DNA of 6,773 bases from Planctomycetota bacterium (GTDB taxonomy: Bacteria > Planctomycetota > UBA1135 > UBA2386): contig JAGQQZ010000463.1 of NCBI GenBank assembly GCA_020425915.1, positions 1 through 6,773 of the forward strand. The letters run 5' to 3'. A program made the translations under genes and the position numbers. The notes under the pieces are model-generated. The model did no database searches and was not told the origin of the DNA. It saw nothing but the letters and a program-made list of their open reading frames with translations. This document shows positions 1 to 6,704 of this stretch, piece after piece (the first letter of the stretch is position 1; each line of letters begins with the position of its first letter).

Positions 1-43
1 TCCTGTCGTTGCGAGCCCGAGTGAGGTCGCCGATGCGCGACGC

Positions 44-1792
44 TCAGCGCAACAACGCGTCCGCCGCGAGATCCGCCATCACGCCGTATCCACGATCGTT
101 GCAGTGCACGTCGTCACGGATGAACAGGTCGTCTCGCGTCAGCGACTCGAGCAACTCGTCGAACTTCGGTCGCAGCGGCACGCGCCTCACGCCCTTCGCG
201 GCGGCGACCGAGTCGACGAGCTTCTCGTGGTCGAGGTCCCGGAACGGATAGTCGAGCAGGAGCGGCTCGGCGCCGGCTTGTTTGCACGTGTCGACGATGG
301 CCGCGAGATGTTCGACCAGGACCGTCGACAGGTCGTCCTGGCTCTCGAGGCCGCGGCGGAAGATCTCTCGCCACCGCTTCGCTTCGTCCGGCTGTGCGCC
401 GAGGTCCGCGATCGCCCGTTCGAGCATCGCGTCGTCGACGAGATGGCGTGCGAGGCGGATGTGGTTGATGACGTGTTTCTCGGGCGCTCCGGCGCGCAGG
501 CCCTCGAACAGGTTGCGCACGAACACGGCGGGCTGCGACTCCCGGACGAGCAGACCGCGTTGCACGAGCAGGTTCGGTCGCCATTCTCCGCCGTCGATCA
601 GCTTCGGCAGGGCGCGGTCGATCGCCGCGACGACTTCGTCCGTGCGGCCGCGCTCGACCGCGTGCTTGACCATGATCTCCCAGGCGCGGTCGCTCTCGGG
701 GTGCGCGTCGAGAACGCGGTCCGCAGTCGCGATCGCGGCGTCGATCTCACCGATCGCGATCTGTGCATGGGCCAGGGATTCTCCGGCCATGCGCGGGATC
801 GGATCGGACGCGAGCTCCGCGGCCATCGACGCGACGCGACTCGCTGCCTCCTTCGGTCGTGACGTCGCGAGCAGGACCTGGACGATGCCTTCCTCGGCGT
901 GCCACCGTTCGTCGGTCGCGATCCCGGCTTCGAACGCGGTCATGGCCGCGTCCCAGTCCTCCACGGCTGCCGCGCGGCGGCCACGCTGCACCGGTGTCAG
1001 GTCGGTGACCGGTCCGGGTTCCAACATCTGGACCTCGTCCCAGATCTCGCTCTCGAGGCGCAGCTTGCCGTCTTCGATGCGCCAGTCGACGTGCACGACC
1101 TGACCATCGGGCATGACGACGTTGAGAGTGGAGCCGTCGGTCTCCCAACGCAGTTCGGCACCCGCGTAGAGCATCCGGCCGGTGGGTTGGAAGTGGACCT
1201 CGACACCGTCCTTGTGCCAGACGCCGACGAATGCTCCTTCGCCGTGTTCCGCGAGTCGCCCGACCATCAGGATGTCGATCAGTCTGCCCGTGCGCCAGAC
1301 GATCGGGAACGAGTCGCTCGCGTCGATTCGCCTGGTCATGCCGGGCTGCGACCACTGGTCGTTCGTGCCGACGAGGACGAACACGAACTCGGGGCGATAT
1401 CGTTCGAGTTGGTCCGGCAGCAGGTCGAGCACGCCTTGGGAGTCCCGTCCGGGATAGCCACCGTTGACGACGACCCAGGCGCGGCCGTCGCGCTCGCGCA
1501 GCTTGCGTTCGAGCTGTGAGGGGTAGGAATTGCCGGTCGTCGCGCCGAGCCCGAAGGTCATCGAATCGCCGACGCAGAGCACGACGGGGCCGTCGCCGTC
1601 GCCGCGCACCTCGCCCGAGCGCCGGTTGGACCACGCGACGTACGCCACGATCTGCAGCGCGAGTTCGACGAACACGAAGAATCCGATCACCCAAATGGCG
1701 ATGCGAACGAGCTTCGGACGACGTGGTTTCGGAGAGTTCACGGGACTTCGAGGAGCGAGGAGTATAGCTAGCCCTCGCCGGTCGGCACCCAT
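44..1792 (-). CDS. Membrane-anchored SGNH/GDSL hydrolase with a large beta plus TPR-like insertion
   Basis: Likely an esterase, or an acyl-group hydrolase or transferase, acting at the periplasmic side of the inner membrane; the substrate is unknown. Seen in the 582-residue product: a basic stretch (about 22-30, PKPRRPKLVR), one hydrophobic span (about 31-53), then SGNH block I with GDSM at 75-78 (nucleophile Ser77), block II NGGYPG at 110-115, block III GTND at 142-145, and at the far C-terminus block V DDVH (Asp560, His563). Blocks III and V normally lie closer together. Here about 400 residues separate them: a tryptophan- and glycine-rich beta-looking segment (about 185-255) and a long alanine-rich helical region resembling TPRs (about 268-480). 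The basic-then-hydrophobic N-terminus predicts a cytoplasmic N-end and an exported catalytic domain. The start is uncertain: neither ATG at 1792 nor GTG at 1741 (residue 18) has a clear Shine-Dalgarno. GTG would suit a promoter at 1761-1788 and keeps the whole anchor. The gene is divergent from the carbamoyltransferase. The SGNH assignment is firm; the role is inferred. Confidence 0.88.
   Translation of the reverse strand: MGADRRGLAILLAPRSPVNSPKPRRPKLVRIAIWVIGFFVFVELALQIVAYVAWSNRRSGEVRGDGDGPVVLCVGDSMTFGLGATTGNSYPSQLERKLRERDGRAWVVVNGGYPGRDSQGVLDLLPDQLERYRPEFVFVLVGTNDQWSQPGMTRRIDASDSFPIVWRTGRLIDILMVGRLAEHGEGAFVGVWHKDGVEVHFQPTGRMLYAGAELRWETDGSTLNVVMPDGQVVHVDWRIEDGKLRLESEIWDEVQMLEPGPVTDLTPVQRGRRAAAVEDWDAAMTAFEAGIATDERWHAEEGIVQVLLATSRPKEAASRVASMAAELASDPIPRMAGESLAHAQIAIGEIDAAIATADRVLDAHPESDRAWEIMVKHAVERGRTDEVVAAIDRALPKLIDGGEWRPNLLVQRGLLVRESQPAVFVRNLFEGLRAGAPEKHVINHIRLARHLVDDAMLERAIADLGAQPDEAKRWREIFRRGLESQDDLSTVLVEHLAAIVDTCKQAGAEPLLLDYPFRDLDHEKLVDSVAAAKGVRRVPLRPKFDELLESLTRDDLFIRDDVHCNDRGYGVMADLAADALLR
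1761..1788 (-). promoter_or_regulatory. Candidate promoter for the SGNH hydrolase gene
   Basis: On the minus strand TATACT (complement of 1761-1766) matches the -10 consensus at five of six bases and stands out in GC-rich DNA. The best -35 at 16-bp spacing is GTGCCG (complement of 1783-1788), only three of six matches. Transcription would begin near 1754, which is downstream of the ATG at 1792 and upstream of the GTG at 1741. If this promoter is real, the shorter protein is made. Weak motif evidence only; sigma-factor preferences of this organism are unknown. Confidence 0.3.
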
Positions 1793-1802
1793 TCGCTATC
1801 AT
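1775..1802 (+). promoter_or_regulatory. Candidate promoter for the carbamoyltransferase operon
   Basis: TATCAT at 1797-1802 matches the -10 consensus at five of six bases. TCGCCG at 1775-1780 is a poor -35 (three of six) at 16-bp spacing. Transcription would begin near 1809, leaving a leader of about 29 nt before the ATG at 1838. It lies back to back with the minus-strand candidate: the two -10 boxes are 30 bp apart, so divergent transcription could be co-regulated. No operator palindrome is evident. Confidence 0.28.
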
Positions 1803-1837
1803 CCGCCGCTCCGCGCGCCCTCGGATCCTGCCGCTCG

Positions 1838-4657
1838 ATGTACATTCTCGGAATCTCCGCCTTCTACCACGACAGCGCCGCCGTGCTGTTGCGTGACGGG
1901 GAGATCATCGCCGCGGCGCAGGAGGAGCGATTCAGTCGAAGGAAGCACGATGATGCGTTCCCGCGCGAGTCGGTGCACTTCTGCCTGTCGCACGCCAACA
2001 TCCGGATCCAGGACGTCGACTACATCGGCTACTACGAGAAGCCGTTGACGAAGTTCGAGCGCCTGCTCGAGACGTACCTCGCGTACGCCCCACGCGGCTT
2101 CCAGTCGTTCAAGCGTGCGCTCCCGCTGTGGCTCGGCAAGAAGGTGCGACTGCCGCGGATCATGGACAAGGAGCTCGGCGTGAAGGACGCGAGCTACGTG
2201 TTCTGCGAGCACCACGAGTCCCACGCCGCGAGCGCGTTCTTCCCGTCGCCGTTCGAGGAGGCCGCGATCCTGACGATGGACGGCGTCGGTGAGTGGGCCA
2301 CTTCGTCGCTGGCGCGCGGCCAGGGCAACCGCATCGAGATGTTGAGCGAGATTCGGTTCCCGCATTCGCTCGGCATGCTCTACAGCGCGTTCACCGGCTA
2401 CCTCGGCTTCAAGGTGAACGCCGACGAGTACAAGGTCATGGGCCTCGCGCCCTACGGCGAGCCGCGCTTCGTCGACGCGATCCTCGAGAACTTGATCGAG
2501 GTCCGAGAGGACGGATCGTTCTGGATGGACATGTCGTTCTTCGACTACGGCCCGGGCCTGACGATGACGAGCGACAAGTTCCACGCGCTGTTCGGTGGGC
2601 CGCCGAAATCGTCGGATGCTCCGATCGACCAACGCCACATGGACCTCGCGGCGTCGGTCCAGAAGGTCACCGAGGAGGTCGTGCTGAAGATCGCGCGACA
2701 CCTGCACGAGGTCACGGGATCGAAGAACCTCTGCATGGCCGGTGGAGTGGCGCTCAACTGCGTCGCGAACGGACGGATCGCGCGCGAAGGGCCGTTCGAG
2801 AACATCTGGATCCAGCCCGCATCGGGCGACGCCGGTGGCGCGCTCGGGGTCGCGAAGTTCGTCTGGCACCAACTCCTCGGCAACGCGCGCACGCCTGGCG
2901 ATCCCGACGCGCAGCACGGCTCGTTGCTCGGTCCGTCGTACGGCATCGACGAGATCGAGCGGATGCTCGAATCGCGCAACGCCACGTTCCAGACCTGTGA
3001 CGACGACGCTCTGATCGAGCGCGTGACCGAGCTGCTCGCGAACGGTAGCTGCATCGGTTGGTTCCAAGGGCGCATGGAGTACGGCCCGCGCGCGCTCGGT
3101 TGTCGCAGCATCATCGGCGATGCGCGCGACCCGCGGATGCAGACCACGATGAACACGAAGGTCAAGTTCCGCGAGTCGTTCCGGCCGTTCGCACCCTGCG
3201 TGCTGCACGATCGGATGGGCGAGTACTTCGACCTCGGCGCGCAGAAGGACTCTCCCTACATGTTGCTGGTCGGGTCGGTGCGCGAAGCGCGCCGCCGACG
3301 CCTGACGCCCGAGGAGGAGGGGCTGACGGGTTTCGATCGACTCAAGGTCGTGCGCTCGGACATTCCCTCCACGACGCACGTCGATTTCTCGGCGCGCGTG
3401 CAGACGGTCGACGAGACGCGGAACCCACGCCTCCACGAACTGATGACGCGGTTCGCCGAGAAGACCGGCTCCGCCGTGATCGTCAACACGAGCTTCAACC
3501 TCGGTTGGGAGCCGATCGTCAATCGGCCGGACGAGGCGTACCACACGTTCATGGCGTCGAACCTCGACGCGCTCGTGCTCGAGAACTGCATCGTGTTGAA
3601 GGACCGACAGCTCTCCGAGGTCGAGAACATCCGCCGTGAGGACGGGCGCGAGCAGGACGTCGCGCTCGAGTCGCTGTGGCAGTGCCCGGCGTGCGGCGCG
3701 GAACTCGTCGTCCGCGAGCACGCGGCGACCTGTGCGGGATGTCAGCAGTCGTTCCACCAGGACGACGGGATCTGGCAGTTGTTCGCGCCGCACGAGAAGG
3801 TCGAAGGCGACGTCACCGAGGCGGTCAAGGCCTTCTACGAGGAGACGCCGTTCCCGAACTACGACGACCACGACAACGTCCGCTCGCTGATCGAGAAGTC
3901 GCGGCGCGGGAAGTACGGTCGGCTGCTCGGCGACCAGTTGCCCTACAACGCTCGCATCCTCGAAGTCGGCTGCGGCACCGGTCAGCTGTCGAACTTCCTC
4001 GCGGTCGGCTGCCGCACCGTCGTCGGCACCGACATGTGCATGAACTCGCTGCGGCTCGCCGAGAACTTCCGCCGTGAGCAGGGCTTGTCGCGGGCGCGGT
4101 TCCTGCAGATGAACCTGTTTCGGCCGGCACTTCGCCGGGAGCAGTTCGACGTCGTGCTCTGCAACGGCGTGCTGCACCACACGAGCGATCCGCGCGGCGG
4201 ATTCCGCTCGATCGCGCAGCTCGTGAAGCCCGGCGGTCACATCGTGATCGGTCTCTACAACACCTGGGGGCGCCTGCTGCTCGACTTCCGTCGATTCGTG
4301 TTCCGGATGACCGGCGGCCGCGCGCGATGGATCGATTCGTACCTGCGCGGGACGCCGATGAGCAAGGAGAAGCAGAAGGCGTGGTTCGAGGACCAGTACC
4401 GCCACCCGCACGAGTCGAAACACACGATGGGTGAGGTCCTCGAGTGGTTCGACGAGGACGGGTTCGACTTCGTCAACGGCGTGCCGAAGTTGCGGCCATG
4501 GGAGGCGTTCGCCGAAGACGAGAACCTGTTCGCCCCGAACGACCCGGGCACGGCGTTCGATCGCGCGATCTCTCAGCTCAAGATGATCGTCACCGGGTCC
4601 AGGGAAGGCGGCTTCTACATCATGATCGGTCGCAAGCGCGGGGGTGAGTTCCGATGA
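1838..4657 (+). CDS. O-carbamoyltransferase fused to a zinc ribbon and SAM-dependent methyltransferase
   Basis: Bifunctional cytoplasmic tailoring enzyme of 939 residues. Residues 1 to about 595 form a complete NodU/CmcH/TobZ-type carbamoyltransferase, a family usually about 570-620 residues long. It has HDSAA (11-15), HHESHA with the HxxxH metal site (125-130), MDGVGEW (147-153), NADEYKVMGLAPYG (194-207), AGGVALN (301-307), ASGDAGGALG (328-337), then the C-terminal YrdC-like part with GRMEYGPRALG (411-421), ESFRPFAP (446-453) and NTSFNLGWEPI (550-560). The family makes carbamoyl-AMP from carbamoyl phosphate and ATP, then carbamoylates a hydroxyl. Residues 616-635 hold a four-cysteine ribbon (CPAC, then CAGC) like those preceding some methyltransferases. 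From about 660 comes a class I methyltransferase: motif I LEVGCGTG (708-715), acidic Asp732, DVVLCNGVLHH (771-781), and VKPGGHIVIG (796-805). The ATG at 1838 gives the canonical MYILGISAFYHDSAA N-terminus; no strong ribosome site precedes it. Domain calls are firm; the acceptor, and whether one molecule receives both groups, are unknown. Confidence 0.95.
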   Translation: MYILGISAFYHDSAAVLLRDGEIIAAAQEERFSRRKHDDAFPRESVHFCLSHANIRIQDVDYIGYYEKPLTKFERLLETYLAYAPRGFQSFKRALPLWLGKKVRLPRIMDKELGVKDASYVFCEHHESHAASAFFPSPFEEAAILTMDGVGEWATSSLARGQGNRIEMLSEIRFPHSLGMLYSAFTGYLGFKVNADEYKVMGLAPYGEPRFVDAILENLIEVREDGSFWMDMSFFDYGPGLTMTSDKFHALFGGPPKSSDAPIDQRHMDLAASVQKVTEEVVLKIARHLHEVTGSKNLCMAGGVALNCVANGRIAREGPFENIWIQPASGDAGGALGVAKFVWHQLLGNARTPGDPDAQHGSLLGPSYGIDEIERMLESRNATFQTCDDDALIERVTELLANGSCIGWFQGRMEYGPRALGCRSIIGDARDPRMQTTMNTKVKFRESFRPFAPCVLHDRMGEYFDLGAQKDSPYMLLVGSVREARRRRLTPEEEGLTGFDRLKVVRSDIPSTTHVDFSARVQTVDETRNPRLHELMTRFAEKTGSAVIVNTSFNLGWEPIVNRPDEAYHTFMASNLDALVLENCIVLKDRQLSEVENIRREDGREQDVALESLWQCPACGAELVVREHAATCAGCQQSFHQDDGIWQLFAPHEKVEGDVTEAVKAFYEETPFPNYDDHDNVRSLIEKSRRGKYGRLLGDQLPYNARILEVGCGTGQLSNFLAVGCRTVVGTDMCMNSLRLAENFRREQGLSRARFLQMNLFRPALRREQFDVVLCNGVLHHTSDPRGGFRSIAQLVKPGGHIVIGLYNTWGRLLLDFRRFVFRMTGGRARWIDSYLRGTPMSKEKQKAWFEDQYRHPHESKHTMGEVLEWFDEDGFDFVNGVPKLRPWEAFAEDENLFAPNDPGTAFDRAISQLKMIVTGSREGGFYIMIGRKRGGEFR
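4643..4657 (+). promoter_or_regulatory. Ribosome binding site and ATGA stop-start overlap
   Basis: GGTGAG at 4643-4648 lies inside the end of the fusion gene, 5 nt before the ATG at 4654. That ATG overlaps the upstream TGA stop (4655-4657) as ATGA. It is the clearest Shine-Dalgarno-like site among the gene starts here. It supports the chosen start and suggests translational coupling, keeping the SxtJ-like protein in step with the enzyme. Confidence 0.6.
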
Positions 4658-5061
4658 TCACCCCGTCCTGGCACCCGCCGCGCCACGAACTCCGGACGTT
4701 CGGGATCGTCGCGTTCTTCGTGTTCGGCGTGCTCGGGCTGGCGCTGCGGTTCCACTTCGGGCACCCGGTCGCGGCTTGGGTCGTGTGGGGGATCGGCACA
4801 TTCGCCGGTGTCATGGGACTCGCCGCGCCGTTCCAGCTGTACCTGCTCTACCTGGTCGTCACCGTGGTCGCGCTGCCGATCGGCCTCGTCGTCTCGAACG
4901 TCGTGCTCGGGGTAATCTACTTCGGGATCATGACGCCGCTCGGCTGGGTCATGCGGCTGTCCGGACGCGATCCGCTGCGCCTGCGGAAGCCAGCCGTCGA
5001 GTCGTTCTGGATCCCCCGGACCCACAAGCGGGATCCGGCGAGCTACTATCGCCAGTCCTGA
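4654..5061 (+). CDS. SxtJ-family integral membrane protein
   Basis: Small inner-membrane protein of 135 residues with no known catalytic activity. Hydrophobic segments lie at about 16-32 and 38-58, followed by a long stretch at about 61-99 that is probably two helices broken near Pro75 or Ser81-Asn82. A polar basic tail follows, with GRDPLRL (104-110) and SFWIPR (117-122). I recognise this tail and the length as typical of SxtJ-like proteins, named after a small gene next to the sxtI carbamoyltransferase in saxitoxin clusters. Basic residues at both ends suggest that both termini are cytoplasmic, with an even number of spans. Placed directly after a carbamoyltransferase, and overlapping it by 4 nt, it may recruit the enzyme to the membrane or help move its substrate or product; that role is inferred. 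The family call rests on recognition of sequence and context, without a search. Confidence 0.85.
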   Translation: MITPSWHPPRHELRTFGIVAFFVFGVLGLALRFHFGHPVAAWVVWGIGTFAGVMGLAAPFQLYLLYLVVTVVALPIGLVVSNVVLGVIYFGIMTPLGWVMRLSGRDPLRLRKPAVESFWIPRTHKRDPASYYRQS

Positions 5062-5074
5062 CCGACACCGCCCG

Positions 5075-5296
5075 ATGACCGACCAGAAGCCAGACCAAGA
5101 CGACGCGATCGACCGCGACGCGTTCATCGCCGCCGGGAAGCAGAAGCGCAGCTCGAACACCGGCGAGATGCTGCACATGGTCCGTTCGACGCGGAAATGG
5201 TGGCTGCTGCCCCTGATCCTGATCCTCGTCGTGCTCGGTCTCGTGTTGTTGATCACGAGCACGGGTGCTGGGCCGCTGATCTACACGATCTTCTGA
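5075..5296 (+). CDS. DUF5989-type single-span membrane miniprotein
   Basis: A 73-residue protein of unknown function. Residues 1-40 are polar and charged. The core from about 37 (RSTRKWWLLPLILI) runs into one transmembrane helix (about 43-61) and a short tail ending in PLIYTIF. This basic-WWLLP-helix-PxIYTxF layout is what I know from DUF5989, usually only about 50 residues and commonly found beside carbamoyltransferase and SxtJ-like genes. The basic residues before the helix predict an N-in, C-out orientation. About 30 N-terminal residues exceed the usual family length. Either this is a soluble extension, or translation starts at the internal ATG at 5168, giving 42 residues. Neither start has a good ribosome site. 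I kept 5075 because it lies 13 nt after the upstream stop. It probably works with the SxtJ-like protein. Confidence 0.82.
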   Translation: MTDQKPDQDDAIDRDAFIAAGKQKRSSNTGEMLHMVRSTRKWWLLPLILILVVLGLVLLITSTGAGPLIYTIF

Positions 5297-5303
5297 TCCG
5301 ACG

Positions 5304-6704
5304 TCAGCGGGAGATCTCGAGCATGCGCTCGTCGCCGGGCTCCACCGTCTTGACCGGGTAGATTCGACCGAAGTACTCGATCTCGTAGTCGCCGGGCGCG
5401 AGGTCGCCGACGAAGAACCGGCCGTCCTGGTCGGTCACGAGGTCGCGGCGACAGAGCGACAGGACGACGTGAGAGGTTCGAAACCTCGGGTTCTGCAAGT
5501 GCGCCGGCGTGTCCCCGTTGCTGCCGTGCACGATGATCCGCTGTCCGGATACGGAGCCTCCGGGTGTCACGATCCGTCCTTGGATGATCCGACGTGGTCG
5601 GAGGCGAACGTCTTCGATGTCGAGCTCACTGCCGGCGAGCGCGCGTGGTAGCTCGTGGATCGTCGTCGCGCGTAGTTCCTTGCGTACGACGAGCACGGGA
5701 TTGCCGCGACCGAGGCCGCGGATCTCGTATCGACCTTGTTCATCGGTGCGCGTTTCGCGCCGGTCGACGAACTCGATCCCGTCGCCGACCGCTGCGACGA
5801 GGCAATCGCGAGCCGGCTGACCGTTGACGTCGAGCACCCTGCCGCGGATCGTCGTTCCTCCCTCCAGCGACACGTCGAGGACGAGTCGGCCTTCGATGGC
5901 CCAAGGCTTCTGGGCGGCTGCGGTCGCGTAGAGCGGTGCGCGCGCGAAGACCTGGCCGGCTCGCTCGGCATGGAATCCCAGCATCCGGTACCGACCCGAC
6001 GCGTCACACTCGACTCGCTTGTCGAACGAACCGCCGATGCCGACCTCTGCGTTCGGGATCGGTTCGCCGGAGTCGCGGTCGACGACGCGCCCGGTGAGTT
6101 CGACTCCGCGAGCGACGTCGAAGCGCAACTCGTGAGCGCCGTCACTGCTGACGGGAAAGCGGTGGGTCTCGGGTGGAACCCCCTCCGCGAGTTCGGGCGC
6201 CGACACTTCGATCCAACCGGGCTGCACCCGCTCGAACCGGAATCGTCCATCGTCGTCGGTCCGCGTCGAGCGCGAGCCCGAACCGTCGAGGAATGCGAAG
6301 CTCACGTGTTCTCCGGCGAGCGGGACATCGTCGTCGCGGATCAGTAGCCCACTCACGTTCCCTCCCGACCGGAGGGTGACCGCGATCTCGGAACCGGCGT
6401 ACACCCACCCGCGTTGCTCGATCGCGAACGGCGCGTGGTCGACTTCGATCCGATACGGATACGCCACCGGCGCTTGGAACGCCGTGAGTCCACTCGCGTT
6501 GGTCGGCAGCGTCGTCTCGTAGCGACGTCGGTTCGCATCGGTGACGTCGAGCCCGGTCTGGCCGGGCTGCAGCCGGAAACGCACCTTGGCGCCACGAATC
6601 GGTGTGCCGTCGGGAGCGTGGACGGCGACTCGGATGACGTCCCACTGCGCTGATGCGGTCGCCGACAGCAGGGTCGTCAGGAGGATCGCGGAGCAGGCCC
6701 TCAT
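5304..6704 (-). CDS. Secreted protein with about five carboxypeptidase-regulatory-like repeats
   Basis: A 466-residue exported protein with no recognisable enzyme domain. A Sec signal peptide is visible: MRACS, a hydrophobic core, and a likely cleavage after ASA at 17-19, before Gln20. The mature chain repeats a beta-sandwich pattern seen in CarboxypepD_reg (PF13620-like) domains: a strand with G-x-V/I, then a turn with proline or glycine, then D-x-x-G-R-F/Y followed by an L-x-P/R-G-x-Y strand. Units lie at about 23-112, 115-198, 201-281, 284-368 and 372-466. Clear landmarks are DDDGRFRF (150-157), DASGRYR (234-240), DEQGRYEI (321-328) and DQDGRFFV (425-432); the first unit is the most divergent. 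Such proteins usually serve as surface, adhesion or polymer-binding scaffolds. The gene converges on the carbamoyltransferase operon with 7 nt between stop codons, so a shared function is not implied. No Shine-Dalgarno precedes the ATG at 6704; the signal peptide supports this start. Confidence 0.85.
   Translation of the reverse strand: MRACSAILLTTLLSATASAQWDVIRVAVHAPDGTPIRGAKVRFRLQPGQTGLDVTDANRRRYETTLPTNASGLTAFQAPVAYPYRIEVDHAPFAIEQRGWVYAGSEIAVTLRSGGNVSGLLIRDDDVPLAGEHVSFAFLDGSGSRSTRTDDDGRFRFERVQPGWIEVSAPELAEGVPPETHRFPVSSDGAHELRFDVARGVELTGRVVDRDSGEPIPNAEVGIGGSFDKRVECDASGRYRMLGFHAERAGQVFARAPLYATAAAQKPWAIEGRLVLDVSLEGGTTIRGRVLDVNGQPARDCLVAAVGDGIEFVDRRETRTDEQGRYEIRGLGRGNPVLVVRKELRATTIHELPRALAGSELDIEDVRLRPRRIIQGRIVTPGGSVSGQRIIVHGSNGDTPAHLQNPRFRTSHVVLSLCRRDLVTDQDGRFFVGDLAPGDYEIEYFGRIYPVKTVEPGDERMLEISR

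Noticed and set aside
104..862. Plus-strand open frame of 252 codons over the SGNH hydrolase gene
   Set aside because: It is antisense to a frame with clear domain signatures, and its product shows no motif, only a composition typical of mirrored GC-rich codons.
1799..4423. Very long open frame on the minus strand opposite the carbamoyltransferase fusion (874 codons)
   Set aside because: Its translation is low-complexity and rich in Arg, Leu, Val and Glu, with no recognisable motif. The plus-strand frame carries complete enzyme motifs over the same span. GC-rich codon use produces such antisense frames.
5230..5263. 8-bp perfect inverted repeat (CGTGCTCG / CGAGCACG) with an 18-nt loop
   Set aside because: It lies within the codons of the miniprotein's transmembrane helix, where repeated Leu/Val codons make chance repeats likely. 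It has no T-tract and no clear regulatory position.
1838..5296. Saxitoxin-type biosynthesis, suggested by the SxtJ-like protein
   Set aside because: No other saxitoxin-pathway enzymes (polyketide-like synthase, amidinotransferase, oxygenases) are present in the window, and SxtJ-like proteins also occur outside toxin clusters.
5318..5331. Small inverted repeat (CGAGC, 4-nt loop, GCTCG) just after the operon's last stop, as a terminator
   Set aside because: The stem is only 5 bp, has no T-tract and lies inside the coding end of the convergent gene. It is not supported as a terminator.
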